DNA of 12,069 nt from Pseudomonadota bacterium (GTDB lineage: Bacteria > Pseudomonadota > Gammaproteobacteria > Burkholderiales > Burkholderiaceae_B), in contig JAEZGR010000216.1 of assembly GCA_023437255.1 (NCBI GenBank), positions 1 through 12,069 on the forward strand, in the 5' to 3' direction. Each line of letters begins with the position of its first letter. Position 1 is the first letter of the stretch. The notes under the pieces were generated by a model. It did not search any database. It was not told where the DNA came from and was given only the letters and a program-made list of their open reading frames with translations. The translations under genes and the position numbers were made by a program. Shown piece by piece: positions 1 to 7,524 of this stretch.

Positions 1-3000
1 CGCCGAGGGGTGAACATCGCCATGCGCATGATGGGCGAACAGTTTGTCTCGGGCCAGTCCATTTCCGAAGCGCTCGCCAACAACCAGCGCATGGAAGCGC
101 GCGGCTTCACCTACTCGTACGACATGCTGGGCGAGGCCGCCACCACCGCAGAAGACGCCCAACGCTATTACGACGCCTACGAACAGGCGATTCATGCGAT
201 CGGCAAGTCGGCCGCGGGTCGCGGCATCTACGAAGGCCCTGGCATCTCGATCAAGCTTTCGGCACTGCACCCGCGTTATTCGCGCGCGCAGTTCGATCGC
301 GTCATGACCGAGCTGTTCCCCCGGTTGTTGAAACTCACACAGCTTGCGCGCGAATACGATATCGGCATCAACATCGATGCCGAAGAGGCCGACCGCCTCG
401 AAATCTCGCTCGATCTGCTCGAGGCGCTGTGCTTTGACGCCACACTCGAAGGTTGGAACGGAATCGGCTTCGTGGTGCAGGCCTATCAGAAGCGGGCACC
501 GTTTGTCATCGACTATCTCATCGACCTGGCCCGGCGCAGCCGCCACCGTCTGATGGTGCGTCTGGTCAAGGGTGCCTATTGGGATACGGAAATCAAACGC
601 GCCCAGATCGAAGGCCTTGAAGGATATCCGGTGTATACACGCAAGGTGTACACCGACGTTTCCTACCTGGCTTGCGCACGCAAGCTGCTGGCCGCGCCGG
701 AGGCTGTCTTCCCGCAGTTTGCGACCCACAATGCCTATACCGTCGCCGCGGTGTACCACATGGCCGGGCAGAACTATTACGCCGGTCAGTACGAGTTCCA
801 GTGCCTGCACGGCATGGGCGAAGATCTTTATGAAGAAGTCGTGGGCAAGGTGGCCGACGGCAAACTCAATCGACCTTGCCGCATTTACGCGCCGGTCGGC
901 ACACACGAGACCCTGCTTGCCTACCTGGTGCGGCGTCTGCTCGAAAACGGCGCCAATACGTCGTTCGTGAATCTGATCGGCGACCCGTCCATTCCGGTCG
1001 AGAGCCTGGTGGCCAATCCTGTTGAACAGGCCAGTCGCATCACGCCGCTGGGCGCCCCGCACGACAAGATTCCCTTGCCCCGCCATCTTTACGGCTCGCC
1101 CGAGCAGGGTGCAAGGCTCAACTCGGCAGGCATCGACCTGAGCAACGAGCACCGGCTCGCGTCGCTGGCGGCCGCCCTCCTGGGCGGCGCTGATCGGCAA
1201 TGGCGTGCCGCACCCATCATCGAAGGGGTCGAAATTCAGTGGGACGACCAGCGCGCACGCGCCGTACTCAACCCGGCCGACCACCGAGACCGCGTCGGCG
1301 CCGTCATCGATGCGACGCCCGAACACATCGAGGCCGCCCTTCGGCAGGCACAACGCGCCGGCCAGGTGTGGCGCTCCACACCGGTTCACCAGCGTGCCCA
1401 ATGTCTGCGGCGCGCGGCACAGATGTTCGAGGAACACCTGCAGTCGCTCCTGGGTCTCATCGTTCGCGAGGCCGGGAAGTCGCTGCCCAACGCCGTGGCC
1501 GAAGTCCGCGAGGCGGTCGATTTCCTGCGCTATTACGCTCAGCAGGTGGAGCGTGAGTTCGACAATGACACCCATCGCCCCCTGGGAATGGTGCTGTGCA
1601 TCAGCCCCTGGAACTTTCCCATGGCGATCTTCCTCGGACAGGTATCGGCAGCGCTCGCGGCAGGCAACGCAGTCATTGCCAAGCCGGCCGAGCAGACCAC
1701 CCTCATTGCCGCAGAAGCCATCCGTATTCTGCACGCCGCCGGCGTGCCAGGAGGGGTGGTGCAACTGCTGCCGGGCGACGGCGAGACTGTGGGCGCCACA
1801 TTGGTCGAACGCCCCGATATCCACGGCGTCATGTTCACCGGCTCGACAGCAGTCGCCCGCCACATCGCGGCCACCCTCGCCGAACGGCTGTCACGCGACG
1901 GCGCCACGGTACCCCTCATTGCCGAAACCGGCGGTCAGAACGCCATGGTGGTGGACTCCTCCGCGCTGGCCGAGCAAGTGGTGTATGACGTGCTCACTTC
2001 CGCCTTTGATTCCGCCGGCCAGCGCTGCTCCGCGCTGCGCGTGCTGTGCGTGCAAGACGACTGCGCCGATCGCCTGTTGACCATGCTGCGTGGGGCGATG
2101 CACGAGCTGCGTATCGGCAACCCCGACCGGCTTACCACCGACGTCGGCCCGGTCATCGACGTCGATGCCGCCCGCAGTATCGAAGAACACGTACAGAAGA
2201 TGCGCGACGCCGGCATGGGCGTGCTGCAACTGCCCTTGCCCGCCAGCACGCAGTTCGGCACCTTCGTCGCCCCCACCCTCATTGAAATCGACAGCGTCTC
2301 GCGGCTTGAACGCGAGGTATTCGGCCCCGTACTGCACGTCCTGCGCTATAAACGCGACGATCTGCCCAAGGTACTCGACGCCGTCAACGCCACCGGATAC
2401 GGGCTCACATTCGGCCTGCACACGCGCATCGACGAAACGGTCGACCAGGTCATGGGCCGCATTCGTGCCGGCAACCTGTACGTCAACCGCAACATCGTTG
2501 GGGCGGTGGTGGGGGTGCAGCCCTTCGGGGGCGAGGCGCTCTCCGGGACCGGCCCGAAGGCGGGTGGCCCGCTATACCTGTACCGCCTGCTTTCGACCAG
2601 GCCCGCGGGCATGGGCGCGGGCCTCGATCTTTCGAAGGGTCTGCCTGTCACGCTTCCGCTGCCCGGCCCCACCGGCGAAAGCAACGAATACCACGTGCTG
2701 CCGCGCGGCACCGTGCTGTGCTATGCGCGCAGCGAGACCGGCCTCAAGGCTCAACTCGACGCAGTACGACACACCGGTAACCGCGCCCTGTTGGTCGAGA
2801 CCCCGGAGCTGCAGGGCCTGCTTGGCCAGCTCGATGCCGGCACGCGCGACAGCCTGACTACAGTGGGCAAGGCGCAGGTCGACACCGCCCATTTCGACGC
2901 AGTGCTGTTCGAAGGCGACAGCGACGCCCTGCTCGAACTCAATCGGAAACTTGCCGCCCGTGAAGGGCCGATCGTGTCCGTGCAGGGGCTCACGACTGAC

Positions 3001-3111
3001 GGCCTGACCCATGGCATGCACTATGCGCTTGAGCCGCTGGTGCTGGAACGCGCGGTCAGCATCAACACGGCGGCGGCGGGCGGCAACGCCAGTCTGATGA
3101 CCATCGGCTAA
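1..3111 (+). CDS. putA: Bifunctional proline dehydrogenase / L-glutamate gamma-semialdehyde dehydrogenase PutA (5' end outside window)
   Basis: PutA oxidises proline to P5C with FAD, then P5C/glutamate semialdehyde to glutamate with NAD+, at the inner face of the membrane. The reading frame is open from base 1 and the first codons already match the proline dehydrogenase barrel, so the gene begins upstream; by comparison with E. coli PutA (from memory) about 244 residues are missing, including any N-terminal ribbon-helix-helix DNA-binding domain. PRODH residues sit at exactly the E. coli spacing: Lys329 (253-255), Asp370 (376-378), Arg431 (559-561), Tyr540 (886-888), Tyr552 (922-924), Arg555-Arg556 (931-936). 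The aldehyde dehydrogenase half has catalytic Glu in AETGGQNAM (1924-1926) and Cys in SAGQRCSALR (2026-2028). The conserved C-terminal domain ends in NTAAAGGNASLMTIG. The linker before LPGPTGE (about 2596-2660) is about 40 residues shorter than in E. coli. No terminator follows. Whether this PutA also represses its own gene cannot be judged here. Confidence 0.98.
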   Translation, partial: RRGVNIAMRMMGEQFVSGQSISEALANNQRMEARGFTYSYDMLGEAATTAEDAQRYYDAYEQAIHAIGKSAAGRGIYEGPGISIKLSALHPRYSRAQFDRVMTELFPRLLKLTQLAREYDIGINIDAEEADRLEISLDLLEALCFDATLEGWNGIGFVVQAYQKRAPFVIDYLIDLARRSRHRLMVRLVKGAYWDTEIKRAQIEGLEGYPVYTRKVYTDVSYLACARKLLAAPEAVFPQFATHNAYTVAAVYHMAGQNYYAGQYEFQCLHGMGEDLYEEVVGKVADGKLNRPCRIYAPVGTHETLLAYLVRRLLENGANTSFVNLIGDPSIPVESLVANPVEQASRITPLGAPHDKIPLPRHLYGSPEQGARLNSAGIDLSNEHRLASLAAALLGGADRQWRAAPIIEGVEIQWDDQRARAVLNPADHRDRVGAVIDATPEHIEAALRQAQRAGQVWRSTPVHQRAQCLRRAAQMFEEHLQSLLGLIVREAGKSLPNAVAEVREAVDFLRYYAQQVEREFDNDTHRPLGMVLCISPWNFPMAIFLGQVSAALAAGNAVIAKPAEQTTLIAAEAIRILHAAGVPGGVVQLLPGDGETVGATLVERPDIHGVMFTGSTAVARHIAATLAERLSRDGATVPLIAETGGQNAMVVDSSALAEQVVYDVLTSAFDSAGQRCSALRVLCVQDDCADRLLTMLRGAMHELRIGNPDRLTTDVGPVIDVDAARSIEEHVQKMRDAGMGVLQLPLPASTQFGTFVAPTLIEIDSVSRLEREVFGPVLHVLRYKRDDLPKVLDAVNATGYGLTFGLHTRIDETVDQVMGRIRAGNLYVNRNIVGAVVGVQPFGGEALSGTGPKAGGPLYLYRLLSTRPAGMGAGLDLSKGLPVTLPLPGPTGESNEYHVLPRGTVLCYARSETGLKAQLDAVRHTGNRALLVETPELQGLLGQLDAGTRDSLTTVGKAQVDTAHFDAVLFEGDSDALLELNRKLAAREGPIVSVQGLTTDGLTHGMHYALEPLVLERAVSINTAAAGGNASLMTIG

Positions 3112-3140
3112 GGCAAGTCGGCACACCGTTTGCTGGCGAA

Positions 3141-3172
3141 GCGGGGCTGTATCCACCGCTCAGGAGCCCCGC
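3141..3172 (+). promoter_or_regulatory. Hairpin over the ribosome-binding site of the binding-protein gene
   Basis: GCGGGGCT (3141-3148) is perfectly complementary to AGCCCCGC (3165-3172), an 8-bp G+C-rich stem with a 16-base loop, ending one base before the ATG at 3174. The Shine-Dalgarno sequence AGGAG (3162-3166, 7 bases before ATG) lies in the 3' edge of the loop, with its last two bases inside the stem. There is no T-tract after it, so it is not an intrinsic terminator. It could lower translation of the importer relative to putA or stabilise a processed mRNA end. The pairing is seen; its function is inferred. Confidence 0.5.
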
Positions 3173-3173
3173 C

Positions 3174-3953
3174 ATGAACAGTCTCTTTCGCACCCTGCTG
3201 ATCGCCGGTGCGTTCGTTGCGCTCACCCCCGCCGCCAACGCCCAGGATGACCTCGCCCGAATACGTGACGCCGGCGAAATTCGCATTGGCACGGAAGGTA
3301 CCTACGCCCCCTTCACCTTTCACGACGCGAACGGCCTGACCGGTTTCGATGTGGAAATGGGTCGCGCCATTGCCAAACGCCTGGGCGTTGAGGCGCGGTT
3401 TGTCGAAGGCAAATGGGACGGACTGATCGCGGGCCTGGATGTCGGCCGCTACGACGCGGTGATGAATCAGGTCAGCATTACCGAAGCGCGCCAGCAGAAG
3501 TACGATTTCTCTGATCCTTACATTGCGTCTGCGGCGGTCCTCATCGTGCGTGAAGACAATAAGGACATCAAGAGTTTCGACGACCTGAAGGGCAAGCGCT
3601 CCGCCAACACGCTCACCAGCAACTTCGGCAAGCTCGCCGAAGCGGCCGGCGCCCAGGTGGTGGCCGTGCAGGGTTTCAACGAAGCCATAGACCTGCTGAT
3701 GTCGCGCCGTGTCGACGCCACCATCAACGATGAACTCTCGTTTCTGGACTTCAAGAAGCAGAAGCCAGACGCTCCGCTGCACATCGTGGCACGCGATACC
3801 GGCAAGGAGTTCAGCCAGTCGGGGGTGCTGATCCGCAAGGGAAATCCTGAACTGCAGCAGGCGATCAACCAGGCGCTCGCCGACATCAAGGCCGACGGCA
3901 CCTACAAGCAGATTTCAGAGAAGTATTTCGGCGTTGATCTGTCGACGCGCTGA
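3174..3953 (+). CDS. Polar amino acid ABC transporter, periplasmic binding protein (SBP family 3, cystine-binding type)
   Basis: A 259-residue extracytoplasmic solute receptor of the HisJ/FliY family. Residues 1-23 form a Sec signal peptide (Arg6, hydrophobic 8-17, cleavage after Ala-Asn-Ala23). The mature part shows family hallmarks: GTYAPFTF (42-49), GFDVEMGRAIAKRLG (57-71), KWDGLIAGL (80-88), and VSITEARQQKYDFSDPY (100-116), where Arg106 is the residue that binds the ligand carboxylate in this family. The KWDG and NQVSIT segments resemble cystine-binding FliY/TcyA more than HisJ or GlnH, but the substrate is not proven. The start at 3174 is supported by AGGAG 7 bases upstream and by an intact signal peptide. 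It stands 62 bases after putA and 17 bases before its permease, so it opens a three-gene importer operon that may extend from putA. Proline or another amino acid feeding glutamate metabolism remains possible. Confidence 0.93.
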   Translation: MNSLFRTLLIAGAFVALTPAANAQDDLARIRDAGEIRIGTEGTYAPFTFHDANGLTGFDVEMGRAIAKRLGVEARFVEGKWDGLIAGLDVGRYDAVMNQVSITEARQQKYDFSDPYIASAAVLIVREDNKDIKSFDDLKGKRSANTLTSNFGKLAEAAGAQVVAVQGFNEAIDLLMSRRVDATINDELSFLDFKKQKPDAPLHIVARDTGKEFSQSGVLIRKGNPELQQAINQALADIKADGTYKQISEKYFGVDLSTR

Positions 3954-3970
3954 GCGGCCGCCCGATCATC

Positions 3971-4672
3971 ATGCCGGAGACCGCCGCTCTTCTGCCGCCA
4001 TGGCTGCAGCTGATGGCCGATTCATTTTGGCCGCTGCTGCATGCCGGCATCAAGTTCACTGTTCCTCTCACGCTCATCTCGTTTGCGGCGGGGCTGGTGT
4101 TGGCCTTCGTGGTCGCCCTGATTCGCCTCTTTGGCCCGGCCCCCCTGGTCTGGCTGGTGCGCTTCTATGTGTGGCTGATACGCGGAACGCCGCTGCTCGT
4201 ACAGCTGTTCGTGATTTTCTACGGGCTGCCCAGCGTGGGAATTGTGCTCGACCCCTTCCCCGCTGCGCTGATCGGTTTCACCCTGAATGTCGGCGCCTAC
4301 AATGCCGAGGTGATCCGCGCCGCCATCGAGTCGATTCCCAAAGGGCAATGGGAAGCGGCCTATTCACTGAGCATGACCCGCGGCCAGGCGCTACGCCGAA
4401 CGGTCCTGCCCCAGTCGGCCCGAGTGGCAGTTCCGCCGCTGGCAAACTCCTTTATTGCTTTGGTGAAGGACACCTCGCTGGCCGCCGTGCTGACTGTCCC
4501 GGAGATATTCCAGGCGGCCCAGCGCATTGCCGCGGTGACCTATGAGCCACTCGTCCTGTACCTGGAGGCGGCCTTCATCTATTTGATCTTCAGCACCGCG
4601 CTCACCACGCTCCAGGCCCGGCTCGAACGTCGCTACGGCCAGCACGCCGTCTTTGCGGGGAAATTGCGATGA
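3971..4672 (+). CDS. Polar amino acid ABC transporter permease (HisM/YecS family)
   Basis: A 233-residue inner-membrane permease, the usual length for the histidine/glutamine/cystine family. Hydrophobic segments lie at about 25-46, 58-82, 88-105, 155-180 and 192-215. The cytoplasmic EAA loop that docks the ATPase starts at residue 128 (EAAYSLSMTRGQALRRTVLPQ). The segment RGTPLLVQLF (residues 74-83) is a strong family marker. Only one permease gene is present, so it probably works as a homodimer. No convincing Shine-Dalgarno sequence precedes the ATG at 3971; translation is probably coupled to the binding-protein gene 17 bases upstream. The stop overlaps the ATPase start as ATGA (4669-4672). 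Confidence 0.93.
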   Translation: MPETAALLPPWLQLMADSFWPLLHAGIKFTVPLTLISFAAGLVLAFVVALIRLFGPAPLVWLVRFYVWLIRGTPLLVQLFVIFYGLPSVGIVLDPFPAALIGFTLNVGAYNAEVIRAAIESIPKGQWEAAYSLSMTRGQALRRTVLPQSARVAVPPLANSFIALVKDTSLAAVLTVPEIFQAAQRIAAVTYEPLVLYLEAAFIYLIFSTALTTLQARLERRYGQHAVFAGKLR

Positions 4673-5439
4673 TCCAGCTGAGCGGAATCTCCAAACACTT
4701 CGGGGAACTGCACGTTCTGCAGGACGTGAGCGTCGACATTGCGGAAGGCAGCGTCACGGCTCTGATCGGGCCTTCCGGCAGCGGCAAGAGCACGCTGCTG
4801 CGCTGCGTTAACCTGCTGGAGACGCCAGAAGCCGGCACGCTGCGACTGGGCGAAGAAACGCTGACTTTTACCGGCTCCGCGCCGCCCATCGCCGCCGTGC
4901 TTCGCATCCGCAAGCAAACCGGCATGGTGTTTCAGAACTTCCAGCTCTTTCCCCATCGCACGGTGATCGAAAACGTCATGGAAGGGCTCGTGACGGTGCT
5001 GCGCTGGCCCAGGGCAAAGGCTCGCCAGCGCGCGATGGAACTGCTGGAAAAGGTGGGTATGGCTCACAAGGCAGACGAATGGCCCGCCACGCTGTCAGGC
5101 GGTCAGCAGCAACGGGTGGCGATCGCCCGCGCGTTGGCACCTTCCCCACGGGTTCTGCTGTGCGACGAGCCGACCTCCGCACTTGACCCCAGTCTGGCCG
5201 CTGAGGTCATACAGGTTCTGCGTCTGTTGGCGGCCGAGGGCATGACCATGCTCATGGCGACGCACGATCTGCGGCTGGCCGCCAGCATCAGCCAACAAGT
5301 CGTGTTTCTCGAGGACGGTCGGGTCGTGGAATCGGGACCCCCGCAGCAGATTTTCTTCAGCCCCGCGCAGGAACAGACACACGCATTCGTGGCCACGCTG
5401 CGTGAAGGCGGGCCCGGAGCAATCGACACACCTGCTTAG
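4669..5439 (+). CDS. Polar amino acid ABC transporter ATPase (HisP/GlnQ family)
   Basis: A 256-residue ATPase that powers import through the preceding permease. All nucleotide-binding motifs are intact: Walker A GPSGSGKST (34-42), Q-loop in FQNFQLFPH, signature LSGGQQQR (142-149), Walker B VLLCDEPTSALDP with Asp166 and Glu167, and switch His in MATHDL. The insertion between Walker A and the Q-loop (residues about 60-80, TLTFTGSAPPIAAVLRIRKQ) is typical of amino acid importers of the cystine/glutamine type. The start is fixed by the ATGA overlap with the permease gene. The gene ends 7 bases from the stop codon of the convergent pirin gene, with no recognisable terminator between them. Confidence 0.95.
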   Translation: MIQLSGISKHFGELHVLQDVSVDIAEGSVTALIGPSGSGKSTLLRCVNLLETPEAGTLRLGEETLTFTGSAPPIAAVLRIRKQTGMVFQNFQLFPHRTVIENVMEGLVTVLRWPRAKARQRAMELLEKVGMAHKADEWPATLSGGQQQRVAIARALAPSPRVLLCDEPTSALDPSLAAEVIQVLRLLAAEGMTMLMATHDLRLAASISQQVVFLEDGRVVESGPPQQIFFSPAQEQTHAFVATLREGGPGAIDTPA

Positions 5440-5446
5440 AAGGACC

Positions 5447-6376
5447 CTAGGCGGCCGGCCCGGTCTGCCATGCCGGGCGCGGTGACGGCAAGCGGGCACT
5501 GGTCGCACCCGGTACATCCGGAAAGCGCGCACTGCCATTCTGCCAATCTGCGTAAGCCGCGTCGATGTAATCCTTGGAATGCGCCACGAAGTTCCACCAC
5601 ATCGTGATGGATTCTGCGAACGGCTCGCCACCGATCAGCAGGCAACGACTGCCGGGGGCAAGTTCGAGCTGCAGGCTTGTGACGCCGGGAGCCAGATAGG
5701 CAAAACGGTTGGCATCGAGCACGACGCCTTCGCCAGTTTCGGTCGCCGTGCCTTCTGCCGGGGCGTTCCGTACGAACCGGGGTGTCACCGAGCCCACGGT
5801 AGGCAGAAGGCCGTATTCGAAATCGCGGCGCAACGGCAGGCTCACCAAGCCGCCTTGCGGTGCATGCAGGTCCAGCGCCACAAGAGGCGTGTACACCCGG
5901 GTGGGTGCGACATACCCTGCAAATTCACCGACCAGCAGGCTCAGTTCAACACCTTTGTGCTGCCATTGAGGCAGTTCCGGATAATGATCGAAAGCAGGTT
6001 CAACAGCGGCGTGGGAGTCCGGCAATGCGATCCAGAGCTGTGCGGCGTGAAGCACGGTGCCGTCTTGCAGCGAATCCTCGGTATGCGCGATGCCCGGCCC
6101 GGCCGTCATCAAGTTGACCTGCCCCGGCCGGATCACCTGCTCCGACCCCAGACTGTCGCGATGCAAAATCTCGCCTCGCATCATCCAGGTGAACGTCTGC
6201 AGGCAGGTGTGCGGATGTGGCGCGACGTGCATGCCGCGCCCACCGCCAAGTTCGACGGGGCCCAGGTGGTCAAGAAAGCACCAGGCGCCCACCATGCGCC
6301 GTTCGCGCGTGGGCAGCGCCCGCGCCACCTGAAACCCTTCGCCCAGCTCGGCCTTGCGTAATGCAATGACTTGCAT
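5447..6376 (-). CDS. Pirin family protein (bicupin, metal-binding)
   Basis: A 309-residue two-domain cupin, the usual size for pirins. The N-terminal cupin carries the pirin metal site: His54 and His56 (APHPHTCLQTFTW) and His98 and Glu100 (GPGIAHTED). These match the Fe/Cu ligands of human pirin and of E. coli YhhW, which has quercetin 2,3-dioxygenase activity. The C-terminal domain contains the family GGEPF motif (LIGGEPFAESITMWWNFV). Bacterial pirins have been tied to quercetin oxidation, stress and control of central metabolism, so the role here stays open. The start is supported by AGGGAG (6383-6388 on the + strand as CTCCCT), 6 bases upstream. It is 15 bases downstream of lrgB and is probably the last gene of that operon. 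It converges on the amino acid importer ATPase. Confidence 0.93.
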   Translation of the reverse strand: MQVIALRKAELGEGFQVARALPTRERRMVGAWCFLDHLGPVELGGGRGMHVAPHPHTCLQTFTWMMRGEILHRDSLGSEQVIRPGQVNLMTAGPGIAHTEDSLQDGTVLHAAQLWIALPDSHAAVEPAFDHYPELPQWQHKGVELSLLVGEFAGYVAPTRVYTPLVALDLHAPQGGLVSLPLRRDFEYGLLPTVGSVTPRFVRNAPAEGTATETGEGVVLDANRFAYLAPGVTSLQLELAPGSRCLLIGGEPFAESITMWWNFVAHSKDYIDAAYADWQNGSARFPDVPGATSARLPSPRPAWQTGPAA

Positions 6377-6391
6377 GATGTGCTCCCTGAT

Positions 6392-7114
6392 TCAGAACAG
6401 CCCCACCAACTTCAGACAGACAGGCACGAGCACGGCGGTCAGCAGCCCCGCCAGCCCCATGGCCAACCCCGCAAAGGCGCCCATTTCAGCGCCGCCCTGC
6501 AGTGCGCGCGCCGTGCCGATACCGTGAGCCACGGTGCCCAGCGTGAACCCGGTGATATAAGGCTCGCGGATCCGCATGAGCGCGAGCAGGGGCTGCGTGA
6601 TGGCGCCACCCAGTATGCCCGTCAGCATAACCAGCGCGGAGGTCAGCGAAGCCACCCCACCCAGCTTTTCGGTCAGGCCGATCGCGATCGGCATGGTGAC
6701 CGATTTTGCCGCCATCGACAGCACGGTCGCATGCGAAGCGCCCAACCCTGCGGCCAGCGCCATCGACAAGGCGACGGCCACCGCCGAACCGAGCAATGCC
6801 CCCCCAAGCAGCCCTTTCCAGTCGCTGCGTAACCGGGCCAATTGATGGTACAGCGGAACGGCCAGCGCGACCGTGGCGGGACCGAGCAAAATATGAATAT
6901 ATCGGCCGCCCTCGAAGTAGGTGGCGTAATCGATGTTGCCCAACAGCAATACAGAAACCAGCAGCAGGGTCGACACGGCCACGGGGTGCAACAAGGGACT
7001 GTTGCCCGCCCGGCGATGCACCGCCAGCGAAATACGATAGGCCACGAGCGTGGCCAGCAGCCAGGTCAGAGGCAGCCCGGCCAGATGTTGAGCTACAGAG
7101 GTCACGCCGCTCAT
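6392..7114 (-). CDS. lrgB: LrgB/CidB family membrane protein
   Basis: A 240-residue multi-spanning membrane protein of the LrgB/CidB/YohK family. Marker segments are LLGPATVALAVPLY and KSVTMPIAIGLTEKLGG, then TGFTLGTVAHGIGTARAL near the C terminus. LrgB-type proteins act with small LrgA/CidA partners in autolysis control, murein hydrolase export or transport of small carboxylates; the plant homologue PLGG1 carries glycolate and glycerate, and bacterial pairs have been linked to pyruvate uptake. The start at 7114 is chosen because it overlaps the lrgA stop as ATGA and yields the normal family length; the frame is open further upstream to 7198, but that stretch lies inside lrgA and has no family character. 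The gene is followed after 15 bases by the pirin gene. Confidence 0.93.
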   Translation of the reverse strand: MSGVTSVAQHLAGLPLTWLLATLVAYRISLAVHRRAGNSPLLHPVAVSTLLLVSVLLLGNIDYATYFEGGRYIHILLGPATVALAVPLYHQLARLRSDWKGLLGGALLGSAVAVALSMALAAGLGASHATVLSMAAKSVTMPIAIGLTEKLGGVASLTSALVMLTGILGGAITQPLLALMRIREPYITGFTLGTVAHGIGTARALQGGAEMGAFAGLAMGLAGLLTAVLVPVCLKLVGLF

Positions 7115-7443
7115 TTCTTCAACCACTTCACGGCTGCCGCCGTGGCGACAACTGAAGCCACGGTACTGACAACCAGCGCCACCGCAATGGCCAGCCACTC
7201 TTCAGCGATTCGATCCAGGTGCGCGACGATGCCCACGGCAGCGGGGATAAACAGCAAACTGAGGTGAGGCAGAAAGGAGGCGGTGAACGTGTCGAGGCCG
7301 GCATCTTCGCGACCACGGAACACCAGGTAGAAAAACAGCAGCGCCATACCGACCACCGCGCCTGGTATGGGCAAAGACAGCATGAAGACGATGGCTTCAC
7401 CCGCCACCTGAAATGCCAACAGTTTGATCAGGCCTTCTATCAT
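7111..7443 (-). CDS. lrgA: LrgA/CidA family membrane protein
   Basis: A 110-residue, four-helix holin-like membrane protein. Family markers are LPIPGAVVGMALLFFYL (about residues 24-40) and LLFIPAAVGIVAHLDRI, followed by a last hydrophobic segment and a basic C terminus (AVKWLKK). It partners LrgB, with which it overlaps by ATGA. The start at 7443 (MIEGLIKLLAFQ) gives the usual LrgA N terminus and has a G-rich Shine-Dalgarno region (AGAGGGG, about 7 bases upstream). The open frame continues upstream to 7506, but that part runs through the two hairpins and is basic and unlike the family. Upstream lies a possible promoter (7525-7551) whose transcript would begin with those hairpins. Confidence 0.92.
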   Translation of the reverse strand: MIEGLIKLLAFQVAGEAIVFMLSLPIPGAVVGMALLFFYLVFRGREDAGLDTFTASFLPHLSLLFIPAAVGIVAHLDRIAEEWLAIAVALVVSTVASVVATAAAVKWLKK

Positions 7444-7460
7444 TCCCGCCCCTCTGACAT

Positions 7461-7484
7461 AAGAAAGCCGGCAGGGCTGCCGGC
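7461..7484 (-). terminator. Intrinsic terminator-like hairpin downstream of the cysteine hydrolase gene
   Basis: On the - strand GCCGGC-AGCCCT-GCCGGC (7484 down to 7467) forms a 6-bp stem with a 6-base loop (or 8 bp with a 2-base loop) followed at once by TTTCTT. This is a reasonable intrinsic terminator for the operon ending at 7548. However, it lies only 24 bases before the lrgA start, so if lrgA is transcribed from 7525-7551 it would sit in the lrgA leader and could attenuate it. Confidence 0.55.
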
Positions 7485-7492
7485 GTTTCCTG

Positions 7493-7517
7493 CCCCGTGG
7501 CAACACGTACCACGGGG
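7493..7517 (-). promoter_or_regulatory. Second hairpin in the lrgA upstream region
   Basis: CCCCGTGG (7493-7500) and CCACGGGG (7510-7517) are perfect complements with a 9-base loop. There is no T-tract on either side. It stands 8 bases before the terminator-like hairpin in the - strand direction, so the two form a tandem pair between the cysteine hydrolase gene and lrgA. Confidence 0.45.
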
Positions 7518-7524
7518 TCGCGTC

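Noticed and set aside
631..640. GTGTATACAC, a perfect palindrome similar to the candidate GntR-family operator, inside putA.
   Set aside because: It is within the strongly conserved coding stretch for YPVYTRKVYTD, which explains the bases; it is far from any promoter in this window.
5458..5478. GCCCGG / CCGGGC inverted repeat near the convergent stop codons, a possible shared terminator.
   Set aside because: Only 6 bp with a 9-base loop, no T-tract on either strand, and fully inside the pirin coding region.
7115..7198. Extension of lrgB upstream to an ATG at 7198.
   Set aside because: The extra 28 residues lie inside lrgA, have no membrane or family character, and the ATGA-coupled start at 7114 gives the normal LrgB length.
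7440..7460. A six-codon reading frame (MSEGRE) just before lrgA, ending in an ATGA overlap with the lrgA start; a possible leader peptide.
   Set aside because: No Shine-Dalgarno sequence, very short, and its start directly follows the terminator-like hairpin; chance is sufficient.
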